Of a stretch of DNA of 64,000 bases, positions 26,204 through 34,199 are shown in pieces. The DNA comes from Hyphomicrobiaceae bacterium. Lineage in GTDB: Bacteria; Pseudomonadota; Alphaproteobacteria; Rhizobiales; Hyphomicrobiaceae. Numbering within the stretch: the stretch's first letter is position 1; the number at the start of each line of letters is the position of its first letter. The position numbers and the translations under genes are program-made. The notes beneath the pieces are model-generated. The model was not told where the DNA came from, made no database searches, and worked only from the letters and a program-made list of their open reading frames with translations. The DNA is taken from positions 19,056 to 83,055 of the forward strand of contig PKEY01000085.1 in the NCBI GenBank assembly GCA_002919265.1, given 5' to 3'.

Positions 26204-26728
26204 TTAGGTGCCGAAGTACCATTTTGCGCCGAAAGTCGTCGGTGCCAGTACGCCGGCAGCCCAAAGGAATGCTGAGCTGACATTGGCGATCTGGAACGGC
26301 AACTGGCGCATGGCGTACATCCCGGCTACGACCGGAATCACAGCGCGCACCGGTCCGAAGAAGTGCCCAAGAAAGACGCCAAATACGCCGTATCTGTCGA
26401 AAAAGCGCTGCCCTTTCGGGATCATCTGAGGATAGCGGGTGAAGGGCCAGATCTTATGTATGGAGTCCTTGAAATAAAGCCCGACCCAATAGGAGATGGC
26501 ATAGCCAAGGGTGCCACCCAGCCCAGCGGCGACCCAAACCTGCCAGAAATTGATCCCGCTGGCGCCGAGCAGACCACCGATCGCGACGAGGAATACAGTC
26601 GAAGGCACCAGCAGCGAGAGAAAGGCAAGGCTTTCCGCGAATGCCAGCAGAAAGACGATCGGGATAGCCCAAACCTCGTTGGCGCGTATGAATGCGATCG
26701 TTGGCTCGACGTACTGTGTGAGATCCAT
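26204..26728 (-). CDS. DedA-family membrane protein, copy 2
   Basis: A second DedA protein with the same plan: LAFAESLAFLSLLVPSTVF, LGYAISYWVGLYFKDSIHKI, and GHFFGPVRAVIPVVAGMYAM with the conserved Arg and the re-entrant-like hairpin. The ATG at 26728 gives 174 residues; the longer track start is a TTG that overlaps a purine-rich stretch. It is close in length and sequence to copy 1, so the two probably arose by tandem duplication. It precedes copy 1 on the reverse strand and may share its promoter. Confidence 0.85.
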   Translation of the reverse strand: MDLTQYVEPTIAFIRANEVWAIPIVFLLAFAESLAFLSLLVPSTVFLVAIGGLLGASGINFWQVWVAAGLGGTLGYAISYWVGLYFKDSIHKIWPFTRYPQMIPKGQRFFDRYGVFGVFLGHFFGPVRAVIPVVAGMYAMRQLPFQIANVSSAFLWAAGVLAPTTFGAKWYFGT

Positions 26729-26818
26729 CGTTTTGGTGCCTTGTTCCGTCCCTCCCAACCTGCGCTGAGCTAGGTTCCTTTCTCGCCTGGCGCAAGTGTT
26801 CTGGAACGAAGCACCATC

Positions 26819-28642
26819 TTAGGCCGTCGGCAAGCGATCACACCAGAACCGGTACATTGCCTCGAAGACCTGTGGTCTTGATTTCTCAAAACTCTGCCAG
26901 TCTGCGAGCGCCCCCGGCCACTTGCTGTCCGGAAATTCTTTCGCAAAGGCCGCGATCACCAATGGGTCGAGCGTGAAACCGCGGAACGCCAATCCGTTTT
27001 CATTGAGGAAACGCTCAATCTCTTCGAGCGTCACGTGCTGTTCGGCAGCATGAAGAGCGAGGTCACGAAACTCGTGTAGCGTGTAGAAATCACGCGACGT
27101 CACCAGCTCCGCTCCGGGTTGCCCAGCCGCACGGTTGAGAAGTTGTGCGCGCCATGCTCGGGCCGTGCGGTCATCACAATCTGGCCCCGGATAATCCGGC
27201 GATTGCCAAAGCTCACGAATGTTGGCGCGAGCCGTCGCACTGTAGAGGCCGATGTACATGAGCCCGCCAGGTTTGAGCCGTGAAAGCAGCTTGCGCCAGC
27301 CAGCCCACGGATCGGCCATGTGATGCAGCACACCGACGCACTCGATGATATCGAACTGGCGGTCGAGACGGTCCATGTCGAGAATGTCGGCGATCATGAA
27401 CTCGACATTGCTGGCGCCGAGTTTCTTGGCGGCTGCCTGCGCATAGCCGAGGCTCGCTGCCGACAGGTCAGTGGCCAACACTCGAGCCTGCCGGCCGTAG
27501 GCATATGCCGATTGCAGTGCCTGCTTGCCCGTGCCGGCCCCCGCGATCAGCACGTCGAACGGTCCGTCCATGAAGGCCAGCCGCGACGGCTCGAAAAAGC
27601 GCTCGAGGGTGGCTTTCAGCGAACCCGGCCTTGAGATGTAGAGGCTTCTCCAACGTGGGTAAGGGCTTGCCTCATACTGCTGGGCGACGCGCTTCGATGT
27701 CTCGTCGCCTAACGGCGCAAGCCTCGGGATGCTCGCGGCGGCTTGCTGCTCCTCGTACCTTCGTTCGAGATATTGCTGCACCGCCTCTCGTACCGGCTTC
27801 GGGCGAATGTTGGCGCACGTGCTCGCTTCTTGCGGCGGCAGGATCGTCTCGACAGGACGGTAAAGCCCCCAAAGCACCAGCCGCCGGGCCATCTCAAGAT
27901 CGCCGGCCAGCAGCGCGGTCTTGTCGACTTCCAGCTGATCAATGGCAGCGATCTCGGCGTCAGTTTCGGCCCAGACGTGATCGTTGTTCCAGACCTGCGC
28001 GAGCATGGCGAGCGTGAAGCCATAGAGCGCTCGGTCCTCGAAGCGCCCGGCCGGCACTTCCAGCAAAAGAACGCGCCGCAACGCCGTCAGCAGCCGCTCT
28101 ACGCCTGCATCCATGACAACGCCGGTCTGCAATGCGGTGAGCAGCAGGTCGGACTTCAGGGCTTCAGAAGTTCGATGGAGTATAAGCTTGCGCGCAGCTT
28201 CCTCACCCTCTCCCTTTTGTGCAGCCTCAATGGCGGTGGCGAGTTCGGGCGAAGTGGCGATGACGTACTTGAGCGCCACCTCGGTAATCGGCTGCAAATC
28301 GACCCCCGGGGATGCGAGAGCAGCCTTGAGGCCGTATGGCTCCAACCGGCTCGCATCCGGGATGCTGAAGCGGCCAAGGAGACGTGCCAGACGCCGCGCC
28401 GCCTCTTCATGTTGCGGCTTCAACCGCAGGGCGTGGGTTAAGTGAACGATGGCATCCTCGATTTCGCCTAGCGCCGCCAGCACCGCCGCGAAATCGAAAT
28501 GAATGTCCGCATTCTTACGTTCATGGCGCAGCGCTTCGGCATAGGCGACCCGCGCGCCTTTGAAATCGCCGGATTGGAACGCCCGTGTCGCCAGCGCGAG
28601 CCAGTCCTGCTTGGACAGGGGCCTGCGAGTTAAAGCTGCCAT
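26819..28642 (-). CDS. TPR-domain class I methyltransferase
   Basis: A large protein that joins a TPR-like N-terminus to a SAM-dependent methyltransferase domain. Residues 1-110 contain TPR-like helices (LATRAFQSGDFKGARVAYAE, IHFDFAAVLAALGEIEDAIV). The middle is helical and Ala/Leu-rich. From about residue 360 the methyltransferase begins: VLIAGAGTGKQALQSA (SAM-binding GxGxG), ARVLATDLSAASLGYA, and FDIIECVGVLHHMADPWAGW, then LKPGGLMYIGLYS. The ATG at 28642 follows AGGAAG and gives 607 residues. The target is unknown. A lipoprotein gene lies 20 bases upstream on the same strand, so the two share an operon. No close family was recognised. Confidence 0.75.
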   Translation of the reverse strand: MAALTRRPLSKQDWLALATRAFQSGDFKGARVAYAEALRHERKNADIHFDFAAVLAALGEIEDAIVHLTHALRLKPQHEEAARRLARLLGRFSIPDASRLEPYGLKAALASPGVDLQPITEVALKYVIATSPELATAIEAAQKGEGEEAARKLILHRTSEALKSDLLLTALQTGVVMDAGVERLLTALRRVLLLEVPAGRFEDRALYGFTLAMLAQVWNNDHVWAETDAEIAAIDQLEVDKTALLAGDLEMARRLVLWGLYRPVETILPPQEASTCANIRPKPVREAVQQYLERRYEEQQAAASIPRLAPLGDETSKRVAQQYEASPYPRWRSLYISRPGSLKATLERFFEPSRLAFMDGPFDVLIAGAGTGKQALQSAYAYGRQARVLATDLSAASLGYAQAAAKKLGASNVEFMIADILDMDRLDRQFDIIECVGVLHHMADPWAGWRKLLSRLKPGGLMYIGLYSATARANIRELWQSPDYPGPDCDDRTARAWRAQLLNRAAGQPGAELVTSRDFYTLHEFRDLALHAAEQHVTLEEIERFLNENGLAFRGFTLDPLVIAAFAKEFPDSKWPGALADWQSFEKSRPQVFEAMYRFWCDRLPTA

Positions 28643-28662
28643 GCCGCTACTTCCTGAAATGG

Positions 28663-29115
28663 CTATGCTGACGCCCTGCAACGCCGTCTCATTTCTGCGG
28701 CGAGCTCGCGCGAAACCTCGGCGCTCAGCATCACACCTCGCGAAACCTGAGCTGGCGTCAAGTTGGCCGCCTGCGGACCGCGAAGAACAATCGGCGCGTT
28801 GTCGGCCTCTCGGCGCGCGAGGGCCAGCTCGTCACAGGTAAGCTCCGCCTTGCGCGATTTGAACGCGAAGAGCCGCACGCCCGACGCGTAGGCCTCTGGC
28901 GTCGGCTGCTCCCGAATCCATGCCCGGCTCTTGTCGGCCATCATCGCATTGAGCGCCTGGCGGCGTTGCTCGATGCAGTGGCTGGAGTCATCCACGCACT
29001 GCATTCCGGCATGCGGCGCGGAGTCAAGACCAGCACTGCAGGCGCCGACGACCACCGCCCCAAGAAGACCGGCCATTAGGGGGAGCACGCGCCCGGCGGC
29101 TCGCACACGGATCAT
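28663..29115 (-). CDS. Putative lipoprotein
   Basis: A signal peptide with a lipobox (AAGRVLPLMAGLLGAVVVGAC, cleavage before the Cys) marks a lipoprotein. The mature 120 residues contain one further pair of cysteines (MQCVDDSSHC) plus Cys in LTCDEL and RRRCRA; a disulfide-stabilised periplasmic domain is likely. A repeated helical part (SRAWIREQPTPEAYASGVRL) follows. The ATG at 29115, after AAGGGGCG, gives 150 residues; the track ORF extends 36 residues upstream. It shares a transcript with the TPR-methyltransferase. I do not recognise the family. Confidence 0.65.
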   Translation of the reverse strand: MIRVRAAGRVLPLMAGLLGAVVVGACSAGLDSAPHAGMQCVDDSSHCIEQRRQALNAMMADKSRAWIREQPTPEAYASGVRLFAFKSRKAELTCDELALARREADNAPIVLRGPQAANLTPAQVSRGVMLSAEVSRELAAEMRRRCRASA

Positions 29116-29272
29116 GTTTCGCCCCTTGTGAAGATCCCGCCAAGCCCATAGAAGGCGGGGATGGCGGCGATGTGGCGTGACGTTTTCGCCATCGATACAG
29201 GATCGCCCGCCCGACGCAAGCATCGAAGGCGCCTTATTCAGCGCAAACGATTAAGCACGAGGAAACAGGCTC

Positions 29273-30244
29273 ATGGTCCACGCAATCCGCATCCACGAAC
29301 ATGGCGGCCCCGAGGTCATGAAGTGGGAGGAGATCGAGGTGGGTGAGCCCGGCGAGGGCCAGGTGCGCATCAAGCACCACGCTGTCGGGCTGAACTACAT
29401 CGACACCTACCATCGGTCAGGGCTTTACAAGATCAGCTTGCCTGCCGTGATCGGCACGGAAGGCGCCGGCGAAGTCACGGCAGTCGGGCCAGGCGTCACG
29501 GAGTTCAAGGTTGGCGATCGCGTCGCTTACGCGAGCCCCATTGGCGCGTACGCGGAGGAACGGCTGATCCCCGCCGACCGGCTGGTGAAAATTCCGGACA
29601 ACATCGACTATCAAACTGCGGCGGCAATGATGCTGCAGGGCATGACCGTCCGCTATCTGCTCAAGGAGACGTACAAGGTCGGCCCCGGCACCACCATGCT
29701 GCTGCACGCTGCGGCTGGCGGTATTGGTCTGATCGCCTGCCAGTGGGCGAAGCACCTGGGCGCCACCATCATCGGTACTGCCGGTTCGGATGAGAAGTGC
29801 AAGCTTGCCCTGGAGCATGGCGCCACGCACATCATCAACTACCGGAAGGAAGACTTCGTCGCCCGCACCAAGGAGCTCACGAATGGGCAGGGCGTAGACG
29901 TCGTCTACGACTCCGTCGGCAAGGATACCTTCCCTGGCTCGCTCGATTGCCTGAAGCCGCGCGGTCTGTGGGTGAGCTTTGGCAACGCTTCTGGCCCCGT
30001 GCCGCCGTTCGACATTCTGATGCTCTCGGCCAAGGGCTCTCTCTTCGCGACCCGGCCAACCCTGCAGACGTACACAGCCAAGCGCGAGGATCTGGTTGCC
30101 ACCGCCAATGACCTCTTCGACGTGGTGGGCCGCGGCATCGTGAAGATCAAGGTCAACCAGACCTATCCGCTGAAGGAGGCCGTGCAGGCGCATCTCGACC
30201 TGGAGGGACGCAAGACGACAGGCTCCACCGTCCTCCTGCCCTGA
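29273..30244 (+). CDS. NADPH:quinone oxidoreductase (zinc-free MDR, Qor type)
   Basis: A quinone reductase of the MDR superfamily that reduces quinones with NADPH. The N-terminus MVHAIRIHEHGGPEVMKWEE and VGLNYIDTYHRSGLYK are typical of Qor; the nucleotide-binding loop is in HAAAGGIGLIACQWAKHLGA, and VDVVYDSVGKDTFPGSLDCL follows. The absence of zinc ligands fits the class. Its 323 residues match family length. A ribosome site (GAGG) precedes the ATG. GST follows after 25 bases, so the two form a small detoxification operon. Confidence 0.9.
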   Translation: MVHAIRIHEHGGPEVMKWEEIEVGEPGEGQVRIKHHAVGLNYIDTYHRSGLYKISLPAVIGTEGAGEVTAVGPGVTEFKVGDRVAYASPIGAYAEERLIPADRLVKIPDNIDYQTAAAMMLQGMTVRYLLKETYKVGPGTTMLLHAAAGGIGLIACQWAKHLGATIIGTAGSDEKCKLALEHGATHIINYRKEDFVARTKELTNGQGVDVVYDSVGKDTFPGSLDCLKPRGLWVSFGNASGPVPPFDILMLSAKGSLFATRPTLQTYTAKREDLVATANDLFDVVGRGIVKIKVNQTYPLKEAVQAHLDLEGRKTTGSTVLLP

Positions 30245-30269
30245 CCAGCTTTTTCAGAAGGATTGAACC

Positions 30270-30893
30270 ATGTTGAAAATCTATGGTCGGGCGAACTCGA
30301 TCAACGTCCGCAAGGTGTTGTGGACGGCGGAGGAGATTGGCCTTCAGTACACGCGCGAGGATTGGGGACGCGGCTTCCGTCCGACGACGGATCCTGAGTT
30401 TCTTAAGGTCAATCCGTTCGGGGTCGTGCCTGTCATCGACGACGATGGCTTCATCCTCCGGGAAAGCCACGCGATCTGCCGGTACCTCGCGACGAAACAC
30501 GGGCGTGTCGATCTCTATCCGACGGACCTCAAGCAGCGGGCGCAGGTCGAAGCCTGGATGGATTGGGGGCAGACGGATCTCTACGTTGGCATGCGGGCTC
30601 CCTTCCTTGGCCTGGTCGCCAAGCAGCCTGCATTCCAGGATGAGAAGCTGATCGCGGCAGGCGTCGCCGAATTGACCCGCCAGATGCAGCTGCTGGAGGC
30701 CCAATTGGCAAATGGCGGTCCGTTCCTTATGGGCAACAACTTCACGTTGGCCGATATTCCGGCCGGGCTTGTCGTCAACCGGTGGTTTTGCATGCCGATC
30801 GACCGGCCTGAACTCAAGGCGGTGAGCGCCTACTACGACCGGCTGTCGGAGCGGCCCGCCTATCGCCTCCACGGCCGCAACGGCACTCCATGA
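30270..30893 (+). CDS. Glutathione S-transferase, theta/zeta-like
   Basis: A soluble GST with thioredoxin-like domain (residues 1-80) and helical domain. LKIYGRANSINVRKVLWTAEE puts Ser/Asn at the catalytic position of this family, then FGVVPVIDDDGFILRESHAI has the cis-Pro and the ESxAI glutathione-binding motif. The C-terminal FTLADIPAGLVVNRWF has the N-capping box. At 207 residues it is normal. It follows the quinone reductase after 25 bases on the same strand, with AAGGA before the ATG, so both probably respond to the same stress. It is one of three GSTs in the window. Confidence 0.88.
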   Translation: MLKIYGRANSINVRKVLWTAEEIGLQYTREDWGRGFRPTTDPEFLKVNPFGVVPVIDDDGFILRESHAICRYLATKHGRVDLYPTDLKQRAQVEAWMDWGQTDLYVGMRAPFLGLVAKQPAFQDEKLIAAGVAELTRQMQLLEAQLANGGPFLMGNNFTLADIPAGLVVNRWFCMPIDRPELKAVSAYYDRLSERPAYRLHGRNGTP

Positions 30894-30924
30894 CAAAAAG
30901 GCCGAGATAAGCTACAAATGCCCC

Positions 30925-30963
30925 ACTATCGCCCCGTTTCCCATGTGGATTCGGGGCGATAGT
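30925..30963 (+). terminator. Perfect hairpin after the qor-gst operon
   Basis: An 11-base-pair stem ACTATCGCCCC with GGGGCGATAGT around a 17-base loop lies 30 bases after the GST stop. No run of Ts follows, so it is not a classical terminator. It may end or protect the message or regulate the gene that begins just downstream. Confidence 0.45.
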
Positions 30964-30988
30964 AAGTTGTATGGAGGCTAGCTCGACC

Positions 30989-31504
30989 GTGAAACGACAG
31001 GCGCTTCCAACCTTGGCGTTGCTGATCGGGTCGACACTCCCTGCACTTGCGCAATCCGAAATCTGCGTCAGCTGCTCAGGCCCGTCAGCAACTTATAGGT
31101 GTACCGTAGAAGACGCGGGCCAGATCGAAGGCCGCCGTTTCTCCAAGCACGCACTTCAGCTGGTGTGCATCACCGAACTGGCGCGCCAGGGCGGACACCA
31201 GAAGTGCAAAGTTCAGAAAACCAGCGGTGGAGGCTGTTTTGGCTTCCCTCGTACGGTCTCACTGGCCAATTCCGTTGAAGCCTTAACAGCGGGATCTCAA
31301 GCAGAGCCGGAACCTGCAGCAACCGAGGTTCAACCCGAGCCGGTCGAACAGGCAAAGGAAGATGCACCGCCGAGAACGGTCGAGGAGCTGGCTCGCCGGA
31401 CGGCGTCTGTTTCCAAGCAGAAGCTTGAGAAGACGGGCGACTCGGTCGGTAATGCCGTGAAGAAGGGGCTGAACTGCTTGGCCTCACTGTTCAAGAGCTG
31501 CTGA
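30989..31504 (+). CDS. Hypothetical exported protein
   Basis: A signal peptide is visible (KRQALPTLALLIGSTLPALAQ). The mature first half holds six cysteines (ICVSCSG, YRCTVE, LVCITE, KCKVQ, GGCFGF) that probably form disulfides, then a Glu/Pro-rich linker (AEPEPAATEVQPEPVEQAKE) and a helical C-terminus ending LNCLASLFKSC. The track uses an ATG at 30971, but no ribosome site precedes it; a GTG at 30989 lies 11 bases after GGAGG, so either is possible. The family is unknown. It sits behind the qor-gst hairpin and before a gene-poor stretch. Confidence 0.6.
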   Translation: MKRQALPTLALLIGSTLPALAQSEICVSCSGPSATYRCTVEDAGQIEGRRFSKHALQLVCITELARQGGHQKCKVQKTSGGGCFGFPRTVSLANSVEALTAGSQAEPEPAATEVQPEPVEQAKEDAPPRTVEELARRTASVSKQKLEKTGDSVGNAVKKGLNCLASLFKSC

Positions 31505-31819
31505 CAAATAGGTCCACTTAGCCAGGTCTCTTCCGGCCGCGGTCACGCCGGACATGCTGCCCTTCCGCCAGGAATCGATTGTCACGATGATGAGCAATGG
31601 CTTGCCATTGGGTAACCAATTGTGCCACAGAAAGGCGGCCGGTCTCGGTATGTCTCCAGATCGGAAACAATAAGAGAGCTGGAGGGGCAACGGCAAACAG
31701 CCAGCTCAGGCGCAACCGGGCAACGTTGCGCTACGGGTCAAATCAGAGGCAGCCTTCACGACTGCTTACCGGCTGCCACAACCAGATGTACCCGGCGTGT
31801 GAAGAGTGAGGGGGTATAA
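31505..31819. other. Gene-poor stretch before the small lipoprotein
   Basis: About 315 bases. Short ORFs on both strands here have no ribosome sites, no family resemblance and biased composition. Nothing further was seen apart from the promoter and ribosome site of the following gene near its right end. Confidence 0.5.
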
Positions 31820-32062
31820 ATGGTTTGGAGATCAGCTGTGCTCGTGACGGTGGCGACGGCCATCGCGGGTTGCGCGCAGGAACCCGGAACGGCGGTCTTC
31901 GGCTATCAAGTCACGGTGCCCGCTGAAGCCGCGGGGTTCGATCCGCAGATCGAGGCTGAGATCCGCAAGAAAACTCTGGGAAGCAAAGTGCTGGCAGCCA
32001 TCGCTCTTGAGCGCGTGACCGGCCGCAAACCGGACCCGGCTCGGTTGATGGAGCTGAACTGA
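31820..32062 (+). CDS. Small lipoprotein
   Basis: An 80-residue protein with a lipoprotein signal (WRSAVLVTVATAIAGC) cut before Cys18. The mature part, about 62 residues, contains a polar helical region (DPQIEAEIRKKTLGSKVLAAIALERVTGR). The ATG follows GAGGGGGT, a strong ribosome site. It is probably attached to the outer or inner membrane face. No family was recognised; the small size and isolation suggest a lineage-specific gene. Confidence 0.6.
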   Translation: MVWRSAVLVTVATAIAGCAQEPGTAVFGYQVTVPAEAAGFDPQIEAEIRKKTLGSKVLAAIALERVTGRKPDPARLMELN

Positions 32063-32158
32063 GGTCGAAAGCTGGCCGGCTCGTTTGGAGGCCGGCCGAT
32101 GAGGCACAGCAGGGAAGCCGGCCATGGAGCCGGCCAGCTTCTCAAGGTCGTAGCCGAA

Positions 32159-32863
32159 TTACTTTCTCGCGCGCTGTCCAAACAGGATCTTCTGGGCTTC
32201 CTTGTCCTGCGCGAGGTTCCATTTCTCCCGCTCCTCCGCGCCGACCTGGACGGCGCGCTGAACCGCCGGTCGAGCTCCGATCCGCTCGAACCACGCCTTC
32301 AGGTTCGGGAATTCATCCAGGTCTTGCCCCTGCGCCTTATAGGGCCGCACCCAGGGATAGCAGGCCATGTCAGCGATGGAGTATTCTCCAGCAAGGTACT
32401 CCCGATCCGCCAGGCGTTTGTCCATGACGCCGTAAAGGCGGTTTACCTCGTTAGTGTAGCGCTCAATGGCGTAGGAAATTTTCTCCTGCGCGTAATTGCG
32501 GAAGTGGTGGGCCTGCCCTGCCATCGGGCCAAGCCCACCCATCTGCCAGAACAGCCACTGCTCGACTTCCACACGAGCACGCTCGTCCGAGGGATAGAAC
32601 TTGCCGGTCTTGCGCCCGAGGTACTGCAGAATGGCGCCCGACTCGAACACTGAAATCGGCTCCCCACCGGGGCCATCCGGGTCGACGATCGCAGGCATGC
32701 GGTTGTTAGGGGAAATCTTCAGGAACTCGGGCTTGAACTGGTCACCGCGCATGATGTTGACGTACTTCACCACATACGGCAGCCCGCATTCCTCGAGCAT
32801 GATCGTAATTTTGTGCCCGTTTGGAGTTGGCCAGTAGTAGAGCTCGATCGGGCGCTCTGCCAT
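32159..32863 (-). CDS. Glutathione S-transferase, Nu class (YfcG/YghU-like)
   Basis: A GST of the Nu class, whose E. coli members YfcG and YghU bind two glutathiones and act as disulfide-bond reductases. The N-terminus IELYYWPTPNGHKITIMLEE carries the Thr-Pro-Asn catalytic motif of the class, and NRMPAIVDPDGPGGEPISVFESGAI has the cis-Pro and the SxFESGAI glutathione-binding loop. The central QMGGLGPMAGQAHHFRNY is diagnostic. The 234 residues match. The start is supported by AAAGGAGAGAT. It is convergent with the small lipoprotein gene. The role is probably thiol-disulfide chemistry or detoxification. Confidence 0.9.
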   Translation of the reverse strand: MAERPIELYYWPTPNGHKITIMLEECGLPYVVKYVNIMRGDQFKPEFLKISPNNRMPAIVDPDGPGGEPISVFESGAILQYLGRKTGKFYPSDERARVEVEQWLFWQMGGLGPMAGQAHHFRNYAQEKISYAIERYTNEVNRLYGVMDKRLADREYLAGEYSIADMACYPWVRPYKAQGQDLDEFPNLKAWFERIGARPAVQRAVQVGAEEREKWNLAQDKEAQKILFGQRARK

Positions 32864-33244
32864 GTCATCTCTCCTTTGGAAGTTTTTGCGCTCTTATGGG
32901 ATCAACGCCGCGTGAGGCAAGCGGCCCCGCCTGGTATGTGGCCCATATTCGGCCGGATTACCAATGGCATGTCCGTGATCGATCTGGGCCCCCGGATTGC
33001 AAGTCGCGCCTTCAGCGCCTTAGGCACGCCGCTTGAAGTGAGCCAACGCGCGCTACCCGATCCTCTGGAAAAGCACAAAGCGGCTGGTCAGCGGCCTTAC
33101 AACTTCACCAGGTTATGCACGATTGTCTGGGGCCGACGGCCGCCCGCCATTTTGCGCAAATGCGGAACTTCCGCTAACTGTCGCTCATGGGGAGGAAACA
33201 ACGGCGGAGACAATCGACACGCACTAAATGGAGGCTGAACAAAT
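32864..33244. other. Intergenic stretch between Nu-class GST and the IclR gene
   Basis: About 380 bases between divergent genes. I see no gene. It should hold both promoters; the IclR ribosome site (GGAGG, ten bases before the ATG) is at its right end. No clear repeat or palindrome was noticed. Confidence 0.5.
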
Positions 33245-34093
33245 ATGCGGGTGCGGGAAACGGGCCAGGAACGCGGGTCAGCGTTGGAGAAGGCTCTCGC
33301 GGTTCTTGAGGCCATCACCGCTCAGTCGCAGCCAATAGGTTTGCCAGACCTTAGCGCGCGGCTTGGCTTGCCCCGGCAGACTGTGCATCGCGTGCTCACG
33401 CAGCTCGAGGCAGCAGGCCTCATCGTGCGCGATCCGAGCCGCGATCGCTTCTCGGTAGGTCCGCGTCTGAACACCTTGGCGCTGAATGCGCTGACCACGC
33501 GCAACCAATCAGCCCCGATCCGAGCGATTCTGCAGGCACTCGTCGACGACATCGAGGAAACCTGCAACGTCGGCGTTCTGGACGGAACGGATTTTCTCTA
33601 TCTCGAACGCATCGAGTGTCACTGGTCTTTGCGCGTGCACTTGACGGCGGGAAGCCGGCTGCCGGCTCACTGCACTTCCGGCGGTAAGGTCTTGCTCGCC
33701 CACCTCAACAGCCACGTGCGCGAGAAGCTGCTCCGAAATCTCACGCTCAAGCAGTACACGGACACGACGATCACCCAGGTCGAGGATCTTGAGGCCCATC
33801 TCGCGGCCGTTCGCGAGCGCGGCTACGCCGTGAACAATCAGGAGTTCACGGTCGGGATTCTCGGTGTGGCCGTACCGATCATTACTCCCGAGGGCCGCGT
33901 TCTGGCGGCGCTTGCCCTTCACGGCCCCGCTCCTCGTCTCGACCTCGACCGCGCTGTTGGTTTCGTCCCGAAGCTCAAGGAAGCGGCTGCACGGATGGCC
34001 GAAGCCTGGGCGGAGCCTGTTCAGCAGGATACTGAACGCATTCGGACGCCATCGGACGACACGGGCAGCGTCCCCGCCTCAGTCGGCAATTGA
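33245..34093 (+). CDS. IclR-family transcriptional regulator
   Basis: IclR proteins bind DNA through an N-terminal winged helix-turn-helix and sense small organic acids through a C-terminal domain. Residues 10-80 contain the wHTH: SALEKALAVLEAITAQSQPI, LPDLSARLGLPRQTVHRVLTQLE (recognition helix), and the wing DPSRDRFSVGPRL. The effector domain follows, with the conserved LPAHCTSGGKVLLAHL and VNNQEFTVGILGVAVPI. The length of 282 is slightly above the usual 250-270 because of a polar tail. It is divergent from the GST and lies 106 bases before xsc on the same strand, so it is the likely regulator of xsc and itself. Confidence 0.9.
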   Translation: MRVRETGQERGSALEKALAVLEAITAQSQPIGLPDLSARLGLPRQTVHRVLTQLEAAGLIVRDPSRDRFSVGPRLNTLALNALTTRNQSAPIRAILQALVDDIEETCNVGVLDGTDFLYLERIECHWSLRVHLTAGSRLPAHCTSGGKVLLAHLNSHVREKLLRNLTLKQYTDTTITQVEDLEAHLAAVRERGYAVNNQEFTVGILGVAVPIITPEGRVLAALALHGPAPRLDLDRAVGFVPKLKEAAARMAEAWAEPVQQDTERIRTPSDDTGSVPASVGN

Positions 34094-34103
34094 CTCAGCA
34101 TTC

Positions 34104-34149
34104 AGACGGGTGTCAGCTATCGAGACAACCCGTCTTAAAAATCGAGACA
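34104..34149. promoter_or_regulatory. Inverted and direct repeats before xsc (candidate IclR operator or attenuator)
   Basis: Between iclR and xsc lies an inverted repeat AGACGGGT-N16-ACCCGTCT. The word ATCGAGACA occurs twice, at 34119 and 34141, exactly 22 bases (about two helical turns) apart; the first copy sits in the inverted-repeat loop. This could be a dimer-of-dimers site for the upstream IclR protein, or a weak terminator of iclR, since TTAAAA follows. Confidence 0.4.
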
Positions 34150-34199
34150 GACAGTTCGCGCCGTGAACGCCGCGCCGCAAAGCCAAGGGAGGACCGTCC

